This document shows positions 8,269 through 18,145 of a stretch of DNA of 64,000 nt, in pieces. The position numbers and the translations under genes were made by a program. A model generated the notes under the pieces. That model was given only the letters and a program-made list of their open reading frames with translations. It was not told the origin of the DNA and made no database searches. The DNA is from Gordonia zhaorongruii (GTDB lineage Bacteria; Actinomycetota; Actinomycetes; Mycobacteriales; Mycobacteriaceae): positions 310,001 to 374,000 of the forward strand of contig NZ_CP041763.1 in the NCBI RefSeq assembly GCF_007559005.1. Reading direction: 5' to 3'. Within the stretch, counting starts at the first letter, position 1, and the number at the start of each line of letters is the position of its first letter.

Positions 8269-8973
8269 TCAGTCGGTAGCGACCGCGTCGTCCTTGCCGC
8301 TGCGACGGCGACGAAGCCATTCGATCAGCATCGGGAGAACAGAGATCAGCACGATCAGGATGAAGATCGGCTCGATCAGCTTCTGGATGATCTCGAACTG
8401 GCCGAGCCAGTAGCCGAGCAGGACGATGCCCGATCCCCAGACGATGGCTCCGACCACGTTGAAGATCGTGAACACCGGGAACTTCATTCGGGCGGCACCG
8501 GCGACGATCGGCGCGATGGTGCGAACGATCGGCACGAACCGGGCCAGGAAGATGGTGATCGGCCCGTGCTTCTCGAAGAAGTCGTGCGCCTCGGTGAGGT
8601 ATTTCTCCTTGAGGAACCTGGCATCGGGTTTGAACATCGACGTCCCGACGTACCTGCCGATCCAGTAACCGGCCTGGCCACCGAGTATTCCGGCGATGGG
8701 CACGCCGATGACGAGTGGCCAGAGCGTGAGCCCGGAGTCGGCGACCTTCTCCGCATGCTCGGCGGTCGCACTGCCTGCGGCGACGAGGCCTGCGACGAAC
8801 AGCAGCGAATCGCCGGGGAGGATGGGGAACAGGACGCCGGACTCGATGAAGATGACCAGCAGCAGGCCCCAGAACGCGGCTGGGCCGAAGTACCCGATCA
8901 GGTTGAACGGGTCCATGAATCCGGGCATGAGTGCCACGTTGGTCGAGGTCTCGGCAAGCAGTGTGTGGATCAC
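8269..8973 (-). CDS. DedA family integral membrane protein
   Basis: 234 residues with GTG start; AAGGTGAG sits at the right distance before it. The DedA core is recognisable: F-I-E-S-G-V-L-F-P-I-L-P-G-D-S-L-L near residue 45, G-Y-W-I-G-R-Y-V-G and the re-entrant F-L-A-R-F-V-P-I-V-R-T-I-A-P-I-V-A-G. DedA proteins act as proton-coupled lipid or undecaprenyl-phosphate flippases in membrane homeostasis. The pairing with fba on the other strand matches Rv0364-Rv0363c of M. tuberculosis. Confidence 0.92.
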   Translation of the reverse strand: MIHTLLAETSTNVALMPGFMDPFNLIGYFGPAAFWGLLLVIFIESGVLFPILPGDSLLFVAGLVAAGSATAEHAEKVADSGLTLWPLVIGVPIAGILGGQAGYWIGRYVGTSMFKPDARFLKEKYLTEAHDFFEKHGPITIFLARFVPIVRTIAPIVAGAARMKFPVFTIFNVVGAIVWGSGIVLLGYWLGQFEIIQKLIEPIFILIVLISVLPMLIEWLRRRRSGKDDAVATD

Positions 8974-9141
8974 AGGCGCTCACCTTACCGGGCAAACCTT
9001 CAAGAACCCTTAAAGCCGCACGTGCGAGGTCCGACACGAACTCGGGGGACTGCCCCGGCTGCGAACACGACCTGGCAAACTGGCCGGGAACCCCTTATCA
9101 AGCGTGGAAAACATCCACCGGCTCGACAGGACGTGAGTAGT

Positions 9142-10176
9142 TTGCCAATCGCAACCCCCGAGAAGTACGCCGAGATGCTCGCCAAGGCGAAGAAGGACAA
9201 GTTCGCCTTCCCCGCCATCAACTGCACCTCGTCGGAGACGATCAACGCCGCCATCAAGGGCTTCGCTGACGCGGGCAGCGACGGCATCATTCAGTTCTCC
9301 ACCGGTGGCTCCGAGTTCGGCTCGGGCCAGGGTGTGAAGGACATGGTCACCGGTGCGGTCGCTCTCGCCGAGTTCGCACATGTCGTCGCCGAGAAGTACG
9401 ACGTGACGATCGCCCTGCACACCGACCACTGCCCCAAGGACAAGCTCGACGGCTTCGTCCGCCCGCTCATCGAGATCTCCCGTGAGCGTGTGGAGCGCGG
9501 CGAGAACCCGCTGTTCCAGTCGCACATGTGGGACGGCTCCGCGGTCCCGATCGACGAGAACCTGGAGATCGCGAAGGAGCTCCTCGCAGCGAGCAAGGCC
9601 GCCAACATCATCCTCGAGGTGGAGATCGGCGTCGTCGGCGGCGAAGAGGACGGTGTCGAGAACGCCATCAACGACAAGCTGTACACGTCGGTCGATGACT
9701 TCGAGAAGACCGTCGACGCCCTCGGGACCGGCGAGAACGGCCACTACCTGCTGGCGGCTACGTTCGGCAACGTGCACGGCGTGTACAAGCCGGGCAACGT
9801 GAAGCTGCGCCCCGACGTCCTCAAGGACGGCCAGGACGCGGCGATCGCCAAGCTGGGTCTCGACGCGTCGGCGCAGCCGTTCGACTTCGTGTTCCACGGT
9901 GGCTCGGGCTCACTCAAGAGCGAGATCGAGGAGGCCGTCGGCTACGGCGTCATCAAGATGAACGTCGATACCGACACCCAGTACGCCTTCACCCGTCCGG
10001 TCGCCGGGCACATGTTGGGCAACTACGACGGCGTTCTCAAGATCGACGGTGAGGTCGGCAACAAGAAGGTCTACGATCCCCGCAGCTACCTGAAGAAGGC
10101 GGAGGCCTCGATGGCGACCCGTGTCGGCGAGGCGTGCGACGTCCTCGGCTCGTCGGGCCAGTCGATCGGCCGCTGA
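9142..10176 (+). CDS. fba: Fructose-bisphosphate aldolase, class II
   Basis: 344 residues. Cleaves fructose 1,6-bisphosphate to DHAP and glyceraldehyde-3-phosphate with zinc. The zinc and substrate motifs are visible: L-H-T-D-H-C-P-K-D, E-I-G-V-V-G-G-E-E-D-G and F-V-F-H-G-G-S-G-S, then N-V-D-T-D-T-Q. A TTG start at 9142 is preferred: AGGACGTGA at 9128-9136 is a near-perfect Shine-Dalgarno 5 nt upstream, and the protein then begins P-I-A-T-P-E like the M. tuberculosis enzyme with the same length. The GTG at 9133 is the alternative. Confidence 0.95.
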   Translation: MPIATPEKYAEMLAKAKKDKFAFPAINCTSSETINAAIKGFADAGSDGIIQFSTGGSEFGSGQGVKDMVTGAVALAEFAHVVAEKYDVTIALHTDHCPKDKLDGFVRPLIEISRERVERGENPLFQSHMWDGSAVPIDENLEIAKELLAASKAANIILEVEIGVVGGEEDGVENAINDKLYTSVDDFEKTVDALGTGENGHYLLAATFGNVHGVYKPGNVKLRPDVLKDGQDAAIAKLGLDASAQPFDFVFHGGSGSLKSEIEEAVGYGVIKMNVDTDTQYAFTRPVAGHMLGNYDGVLKIDGEVGNKKVYDPRSYLKKAEASMATRVGEACDVLGSSGQSIGR

Positions 10177-10192
10177 CTCGGCAGGATCACGA

Positions 10193-10227
10193 GAAGAGGG
10201 GCGCCCCGATGGGGCGCCCCTCTTCTT
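10193..10227. terminator. Bidirectional intrinsic terminator after fba
   Basis: GAAGAGGGGCGCCCC pairs perfectly with GGGGCGCCCCTCTTC around a GAT loop, a 15-bp stem followed by TT. It lies between two convergent genes and can serve both. Confidence 0.88.
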
Positions 10228-10240
10228 ATGTCTGACGGCG

Positions 10241-12457
10241 TTACGGCCTCTGGCAGACCTTCCAGTCGTCGCCGACCTTGTGCAGCGTGATTCGTGCGGG
10301 AGCACTCTCCGCCGGATCGTTGGCCGGGTACATGTCGACGCCGACGCGGGCGACGTCGCCGTCGATGGCCACCGCATCCACCTCGTCGAACTTCATGAAC
10401 TCGTTGCGGTCCTTCTGCGACTGGTAGGCCTTGTCGAAGTCGGCGTCGGAGATCGACGAGTAGTACTCGTTCTCCTCGCCGCAGGTGACCTCACGCAGCG
10501 TGCTGAGGTCGCCGTCGTTCATCGCCTCCTGGTACGTCGTCGCAGTGTCGGCGACTTGGGACTCGTCCGAATTGCCGACGAACAGGTACCAGAGGCCGAC
10601 GGCGATGGCCGCGATCACCACGACGGCGGCGATCAGCGCGGCGAGCAGCTTGCCGCGGCCCTTCTTCTTCTCGGTGGTAGGCGCGATGACCTGCGGCTGG
10701 GCCTGCTGCTTCTTGGCCTGTGCCTGCTGCTGCCCCTGCTTAGGCTGCTGCTGCTTCGGTGGCTGCTGAGCCTGGCCCTGCTGGGCGCTCGGGGCCGGCT
10801 TCTGCTGGCCCGGTTTCTGGCCTGCAGCCTGCTTCGCGTCACCGCGCTCCTGCGGCTTCTGCTTGGCGGTTGCCGCGGCCGCGGCTCCTGCTGCGCCCGC
10901 TCCAGCCGCGCCCGCTCCTGCCGCCGCCATCTTCTCGGTCGGCGTCGTATCGGCGCTGGACTCGACCGAACCCTTGGCGGAGTCCTTCGGACGGGCGCCA
11001 GCGGCCTCCTGATCGGTCTTGTCGCTGGGCTCGTCTTCGCCCTTGGACGTATCCGACTCGTCGGCCTTATCGGCCTTATCGTCCTTGGAGCCGTGGCTCT
11101 TCGCGGCGACGGCTGCTGCGCCCGCTGCGCCCACCGCGGCCGCACCTGCGACTGCCTTTCCGGCACCGCTCTCCTTCGGCGACTCGTCGGCTGAGTCGGC
11201 CGATTCGTCGTCCGCCGAGTCGGCATCGTCGGCGGACTCCACGTCCACCGATTCCTCGGCGACCTTCGGTTTGTCGTCCGCGGCTTCGGTGGGGCTGTCA
11301 TCCGTCCCGGCGGACTTCGCCGCGATGGGTTCGCCGACGACAGTCTCCTCGACGAGATCGCCGGATCCGGTCTTCTTCTCGTCTGAGTCCGATTCCTTAC
11401 CCGGAGTGCCGGATTCGGTGGCCGCCTCGTCGTTTCCGGCGTTCTTCTCGCCGGGCTTCTCGTCTGTTGTGGGGACGGACTCGGGGTCCTCGTCCTTCTT
11501 GCCTGCAGCTGCAGCTGCAGCCGCGGAGGCGCCCGCGACGCCGGCACCGCCAGCTGCTGCGGACTTGGCCTGCGTGGGGATCTTGAACGCCTTGGTCGGC
11601 GTATCCGAACTGCCGCCGCCCTTGGGCTCAGGGGCCTCGTCATCGTCGAGCTTCACGACGCGAGTCGCCTCCTTGCGCTCCTTCTTGGTCTCGGTGGCCG
11701 CGTCGGCTGTCTTGTCGACATTCTCCGCGTCACCGGCCTTCTCGGTGTTCGTGGAGGCGCCGGCTGCGGCCCCTGCCCCGACTGCCGCCCCTGCGCCGAC
11801 TGCTGCGCCGGTCGTACCTGCCTTGCCGACGACGCCCTTGGCATCGGAATTCTCGGCGGCGGAGTCCTTGTCAGCGGAGTCCTCGTCGCCTGAATCCTTG
11901 CTGTCTGAATCCTTGCCGCCTGAGCCCGTGCCGCCTGAGCCCGTGACGCCTGAGTCCTTGCCGGCCGAGTCCTTCTTCGCGGCAGCGCTCTTGTCGGCCG
12001 AGCCCTCGGCGCTCGAGTCCTCGCTGGATGACTCCTTCGCTGCCGGCTCCTTTTCGGACGAGCTCTTATCCGCGCCCTTGGCTGCGGCGCTCGTGTCGGC
12101 GGAGTCCGACTTCTGCGAGTCGGTCTCCGGCGTCTTGGGCTCGGGCTTGCCCGGCCCGGCCTTGCTCGACTCGGCGCGGCCCGTGCCTGCCTTGGCGTCG
12201 CCGGTCGCGGCTGCGCCTGGTTTGCCGCCGCCAGCCTGGCCTGCATCGGTCTTGCCCGCACCGGCCTCGCCTGCGTCGCTCCGACCCGACGGGCGCTTGC
12301 TCTTGTCGACCGTCGCCGTTGGATCGGGCTTCGCACCTGCGGCGTCTCGCGTGGACGACGCAGTCTCGGTGCGGTTCTTCGCCTGCTTGCGGCGAGCACG
12401 GAACGCGCCGACCACCTTGTTGATGGCGGCTGTCTTGTCGTTATCCGAATCAGGCAT
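10241..12457 (-). CDS. Giant low-complexity membrane protein with extracytoplasmic NTF2-like C-terminal domain (Rv0361-like end)
   Basis: 738 residues. About 590 N-terminal residues are disordered, first K/D/S/E-rich (many K-D-S-G and A-D-K-S type steps), with alanine-glycine runs, then a Q/P/K-rich stretch near 530-590. One membrane helix follows (about 598-622, L-L-A-A-L-I-A-A-V-V-V-I). The last 115 residues form a small folded domain ending G-D-D-W-K-V-C-Q, like DUF4878/NTF2-type modules. The same ending, G-E-N-W-K-V-C-S, occurs in the protein at 26840-27364, so the two are related. Position next to fba matches Rv0361. Function unknown; the tail could span from cytoplasm to a partner. Confidence 0.75.
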   Translation of the reverse strand: MPDSDNDKTAAINKVVGAFRARRKQAKNRTETASSTRDAAGAKPDPTATVDKSKRPSGRSDAGEAGAGKTDAGQAGGGKPGAAATGDAKAGTGRAESSKAGPGKPEPKTPETDSQKSDSADTSAAAKGADKSSSEKEPAAKESSSEDSSAEGSADKSAAAKKDSAGKDSGVTGSGGTGSGGKDSDSKDSGDEDSADKDSAAENSDAKGVVGKAGTTGAAVGAGAAVGAGAAAGASTNTEKAGDAENVDKTADAATETKKERKEATRVVKLDDDEAPEPKGGGSSDTPTKAFKIPTQAKSAAAGGAGVAGASAAAAAAAGKKDEDPESVPTTDEKPGEKNAGNDEAATESGTPGKESDSDEKKTGSGDLVEETVVGEPIAAKSAGTDDSPTEAADDKPKVAEESVDVESADDADSADDESADSADESPKESGAGKAVAGAAAVGAAGAAAVAAKSHGSKDDKADKADESDTSKGEDEPSDKTDQEAAGARPKDSAKGSVESSADTTPTEKMAAAGAGAAGAGAAGAAAAATAKQKPQERGDAKQAAGQKPGQQKPAPSAQQGQAQQPPKQQQPKQGQQQAQAKKQQAQPQVIAPTTEKKKGRGKLLAALIAAVVVIAAIAVGLWYLFVGNSDESQVADTATTYQEAMNDGDLSTLREVTCGEENEYYSSISDADFDKAYQSQKDRNEFMKFDEVDAVAIDGDVARVGVDMYPANDPAESAPARITLHKVGDDWKVCQRP

Positions 12458-12573
12458 CTGGCTCTATCCCGTGTATCGATGGAAGGCTGCGCGGTTCTGA
12501 CGCGATGTCGAGCGTATCGAATCTCTCCGCGATGGGCTGCGCCGGACAGCGCAGTCAATGATTGAATGGGGCT

Positions 12574-13017
12574 GTGACCTCATTCGGAGACTTGCTCGGA
12601 CCGCCGCCCACACTCCTCACGGGAGACGATGAAGCCGAATCGGATCTGCTCAATGGGGCCGACCCGGCAGCCGTCGCAGCTGAACATCCGACGGCGTCCG
12701 TCGCCTGGGCTTACCTGGCCGAGGCGTCGCTCGATGGCGCGACCGACGGCGCGGAGCCGGACACCGGCCGCGTGATCGCGGCGTACGCGTACGCACGCAC
12801 CGGCTACCACCGCGGACTCGACCAGCTTCGGCGCCACGGTTGGAAGGGCTTCGGGCCCGTGCCGTGGAGCCATGAGCAGAATCAGGGGTTCCTCCGCTGC
12901 GTCGGCGCCCTCGCGCGTGCCGCCGCGGCGGTCGGTGAAGAGGACGAGCACCTGCGCTGCCTCGATCTGCTGAACGACAGTGACCCGCGTGCGATCACCG
13001 AGCTCGGCCTGGACTGA
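12574..13017 (+). CDS. DUF3151 family protein
   Basis: 147 residues, acidic and soluble. It begins T-S-F-G-D-L-L-G-P-P-P-T-L-L and contains A-Y-A-Y-A-R-T-G-Y-H-R-G-L-D-Q-L-R and G-F-G-P-V-P-W-S-H-E-Q-N-Q-G-F-L-R, a conserved actinobacterial protein of unknown role (Rv0360c position). The GTG at 12574 gives the family-like N-terminus; a TTG at 12562 would add four residues. The next gene follows after 15 bp. Confidence 0.82.
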   Translation: MTSFGDLLGPPPTLLTGDDEAESDLLNGADPAAVAAEHPTASVAWAYLAEASLDGATDGAEPDTGRVIAAYAYARTGYHRGLDQLRRHGWKGFGPVPWSHEQNQGFLRCVGALARAAAAVGEEDEHLRCLDLLNDSDPRAITELGLD

Positions 13018-13032
13018 GCCAGGAGAACAACA

Positions 13033-14202
13033 CTGAACAGACGGCCCGCCGAGCAGATCCGCGAAGCACACCTCGCTGGAGACCACGCGTTGGTGTCACT
13101 CCGCGGACGGATCGCTGCGCGGATGCCTCGATTCCTGCGGGTTCGGCTCAGACGCGTATGGATCTCGCTGGTGCCGATCATCCAGTGCGCCGTCGCGGCG
13201 GGTCTTTCCTGGTGGATCGCGGCGGACCTGCTCGACCACGTCAAGCCGTTCTTCGCGCCGATCGCGGCGGTCGTCTCGCTCGGGCTCACCTTGGCCCGGC
13301 GGTGGCGGCGGTCGGTGGAGCTGATCGGCGGCGTGCTCATCGGCATCATCGTCGGCGACCTGCTGATCTCGAGACTCGGGACCGGTGCATGGCAGATCGT
13401 CGTCGTGGTGATGGTGGCCATGTGCATCGCGGTGTTCCTCGATCGCGGGCCGATCATCCCGATCCAGTCCGCGTCGTCGGCGGTGCTGATCGCGACCTTG
13501 ATCGCACCGGGGGCAGGTAGCTTCGACCGCGCCGCGGACGCACTCATCGGCGGCGCCATCGGATTACTGGTGGTCGCGGTCCTACCGGTGAATCCCGCAC
13601 GACGGGCCAGGCGAGATGCGGCGGCGATCCTCGAGACTCTCCAGAACCTGTCGGCCGACCTGGCGATGGCGCTGCGACTCGAGGACGAGGAGGCCATGTA
13701 CCGGGTGCTCGAGTCGGCGCGCGGTACCCAAGGGGCCGTCGACTCTCTGCACTCGGACGTGGCGTCCGGTCGCGAGGTGGTCCGGATCTCGCCGCTGTAC
13801 TGGGCGTCACGCAAGCGCATCCAGCGAATTTCGGCGACGGCGGAGCCGATCGACAACGCCGTGCGCAACTTCCGGGTCATCGCGCGACGTGCGCTCGGGG
13901 TGACGCAGCGCGGCGTGGCCGTCGAGCCTGCGATCGTGGAGATCGTCAGCGACCTGTGCCGCGGTTTCGAGATCCTGCGCGAGATGATGATGGCCGAACC
14001 GGGGCAGGAGCCCGATGAGGCCGACGCGGCACGGGTCATCCGCTCCATCGTGCGTAAGGCCAGGACATCGCTGGCCGACAGCGTCGACGACCTCTCGGAG
14101 GCCGCGCTGCTGGTGGAACTGCGTTCACTGCTGGTGGACATGATGATGGTGGCCGGACTCAAGCGGATGTCGGCCATCGCGCAGCTGCATATGCCGCGGT
14201 AG
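13033..14202 (+). CDS. FUSC family membrane protein, probable CTG start
   Basis: 389 residues from the CTG at 13033. AGGAG at 13021-13025 stands 7 nt upstream of this CTG, while the next usual starts (TTG 13090, GTG 13093) have no ribosome site. Residues about 45-180 hold five to six membrane helices (A-P-I-A-A-V-V-S-L-G-L-T typical of FUSC/aromatic-acid exporters, G-G-x-x-I-G-L-L-V at the end of the bundle); the remainder is a helical cytoplasmic domain. Likely an efflux-type permease; substrate unknown. Confidence 0.8.
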   Translation: MNRRPAEQIREAHLAGDHALVSLRGRIAARMPRFLRVRLRRVWISLVPIIQCAVAAGLSWWIAADLLDHVKPFFAPIAAVVSLGLTLARRWRRSVELIGGVLIGIIVGDLLISRLGTGAWQIVVVVMVAMCIAVFLDRGPIIPIQSASSAVLIATLIAPGAGSFDRAADALIGGAIGLLVVAVLPVNPARRARRDAAAILETLQNLSADLAMALRLEDEEAMYRVLESARGTQGAVDSLHSDVASGREVVRISPLYWASRKRIQRISATAEPIDNAVRNFRVIARRALGVTQRGVAVEPAIVEIVSDLCRGFEILREMMMAEPGQEPDEADAARVIRSIVRKARTSLADSVDDLSEAALLVELRSLLVDMMMVAGLKRMSAIAQLHMPR

Positions 14203-14286
14203 ACCCGCCCCGGCGCCGCACGATCGGGAGGGCGCCGTCACCGCGCGACACTCCCGCACGCGACTGCCAGTTCGTGGACGTCGTCC

Positions 14287-14314
14287 TTGACATATTCAAT
14301 AACACGCATATATT
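14287..14314 (+). promoter_or_regulatory. Near-consensus promoter of the CDF exporter gene with overlapping inverted repeat
   Basis: TTGACA at 14287-14292 and TATATT at 14309-14314 are separated by 16 nt. The ATG follows 6 nt after the -10 box, so the transcript is probably leaderless. TTCAATA and TATTGAG within the spacer and -10 form an AT-rich inverted repeat, a plausible site for an ArsR/SmtB-type metal sensor, but no such regulator is in the window. Confidence 0.65.
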
Positions 14315-14320
14315 GAGGTC

Positions 14321-15259
14321 ATGGGTAGCGGACACGAGCACGACGGGCACAGTCACGGTCCCACCGCGGCCGATCTCGCCGGCGGCGGTGCGGGGCACCG
14401 ACGCATCTGGCCGATGGCGGTATCTGTGGTCATCATCGCCGCATTCTTCGTCGTCGAACTCGTCACCGGCCTCATCGCGGACTCGCTGGCCCTCATCGCC
14501 GACGCCGGGCACATGCTCACCGACGTCGTCGCGCTGTGCATGGGCCTGTCCGCCCTGCTTCTGGCCCGCCACGGCCGCGTGACCGACGGTCGGAGCTTCG
14601 GCTGGTACCGCGCCGAGGTGTTCACCGCGGTCCTGAACGCCGTCCTGCTGATCGGCGTCGGCGCCTTCGTCCTGGTCGAAGCCATTCGTCGCATCGGGGA
14701 CGATCCTGCGGTGATGGGCGGGCCGATGATCATCGTCGCGATCCTCGGATTGCTCGCCAACCTGGTCGTCATGCTCTTGATCCGCGGCGACGCCGGCGGG
14801 TCGATCGCAGTCCGCGGCGCGTACCTGGAAGTGCTCGCCGACGCGATCGGCAGCGTCGGGGTCCTGATCGCGGGCATTCTCACCGTCACCGTCGGATGGG
14901 GATACGCCGACCTGGTGGTTGCCGTGCTGATCGCTCTGTGGGTGGTGCCGCGTGCGGTGAGACTCGCGCTCGACGCGCTCCGGATTCTCAACCAGCAGGC
15001 GCCGTCGCACATCGACATGGATGTACTGCGCGCCGATCTCATCGACGTCGCCGGGGTGGAGGACGTCCACGATCTCCACGTGTGGTCGGTGACCACCGGG
15101 ATGGACGTCGCCACAGTGCACCTGACGGCGTCGGTGAACAACTCCCGCGTTCTCGCGGACGCGCGCAGCGTCCTCGAATCACACGGTCTCGATCACGCGA
15201 CGGTGCAGATCGAATCGTCGGGAAGCCGCTCGGCGTGTACCGGCGAACTCGCCTGGTGA
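14321..15259 (+). CDS. Cation diffusion facilitator (zinc-type exporter)
   Basis: 312 residues. A His-rich N-terminus (H-E-H-D-G-H-S-H) precedes six membrane helices. Helix 2 carries A-D-A-G-H-M-L-T-D, the His and Asp metal ligands of CDF zinc exporters; helix 5 has E-V-L-A-D-A-I-G-S, where the usual His is Glu, so one of the four site-A ligands differs. The C-terminal cytoplasmic domain contains V-H-D-L-H-V-W-S-V and H-L-T-A-S-V. Likely exports Zn or a related divalent ion with proton exchange. Leaderless promoter directly upstream. Confidence 0.9.
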   Translation: MGSGHEHDGHSHGPTAADLAGGGAGHRRIWPMAVSVVIIAAFFVVELVTGLIADSLALIADAGHMLTDVVALCMGLSALLLARHGRVTDGRSFGWYRAEVFTAVLNAVLLIGVGAFVLVEAIRRIGDDPAVMGGPMIIVAILGLLANLVVMLLIRGDAGGSIAVRGAYLEVLADAIGSVGVLIAGILTVTVGWGYADLVVAVLIALWVVPRAVRLALDALRILNQQAPSHIDMDVLRADLIDVAGVEDVHDLHVWSVTTGMDVATVHLTASVNNSRVLADARSVLESHGLDHATVQIESSGSRSACTGELAW

Positions 15260-15314
15260 CCCCTAGCCTGGTGACTCTGGCCTGGTGCCCCTCGCGTGGT
15301 GGCCGACTCGGTTC

Positions 15315-16090
15315 CTACCGCCAGAAGACGAACAGATCCATGCCGTAGGCGACGAATCCGGGGTCGAGGCCGAACATGTCGAGCAGCCCGTAAACCAGGT
15401 CGAAGAACGCGCGGTTGAGGAACGGGATCCACAGCAATGCGAAGACGATGAGGAACCCGAACGGCGCGATCTTCTCCGCGCTGCGCCGCAGATCCCACGA
15501 CAGGTACGGCTCGATGGCGTGATAGCCGTCGAATCCGGGCACCGGAATGATGTTGAGGATGACGGCCGTGAACTGCAGGAACGCCAGCACGGCGAGGGAC
15601 GTCCACAGATTCACGTTGTCGATACTCAGCGGGTACACCAGCAGCACCATGCACAGCACGGCGCCGATGATCAGGTTCGCGGCCGGGCCGGCCAGCGACA
15701 CCTTGGTCCGCTGGGCGCTGGTGAAGCCGGATTGGTTGACGTAGACGGCGCCGCCGGGAAAGCCGATGCCGCCGAGAGCGATGATCAGCAACGGCAGGCC
15801 GAGTGACAGTCCGGGATGGGTGTACTTGAGCGGGTTGAGGGTCAGGTATCCCCGCAGTTCGGCGGATCGGTCGCCGTACCGGAACGCGGTGAACGCATGC
15901 CCGAACTCGTGCAGCGACAGCGAGATGACCCAGCCGCTGAGGATCAGCAGCAGTGCACCGACAACCGCGAGCGCCGACCGGTCGGCGCCCGTCGACAGCA
16001 GCAGACCGACGCCCGCTGCGAAGGCGACGCACAGGCCGAGGAACACCGGCCCGGGCCGTACCGACCGCAGAGCCGCGGTCGTCGGTGTCG

Positions 16091-16094
<4 letters not shown>
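15315..16094 (-). CDS. M50 family site-2-type membrane metalloprotease (Rv0359-like)
   Basis: 259 residues. H-E-F-G-H in S-L-S-L-H-E-F-G-H-A-F is the zinc site within the second hydrophobic segment; N-I-I-P-V-P-G-F-D-G near residue 175 supplies the third ligand Asp of M50 enzymes. About six membrane segments. The GTG start overlaps the stop of the upstream gene (GTGA), indicating coupling. Length and order match Rv0359-Rv0358. Substrate unknown; such proteases act inside the membrane on regulators or remnants. Confidence 0.9.
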
Positions 16095-18119
<2,025 letters not shown>

Positions 18120-18145
18120 CGCGGGTAGTCGGGGGTTAGCCGGAC

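Noticed and set aside
11019..12500. 493-codon open frame antisense to the disordered protein
   Set aside because: It is an Ala/Ser/Pro-rich mirror of the K/E/A-rich frame; the minus-strand frame has a membrane helix and a folded conserved end, the plus one has neither.
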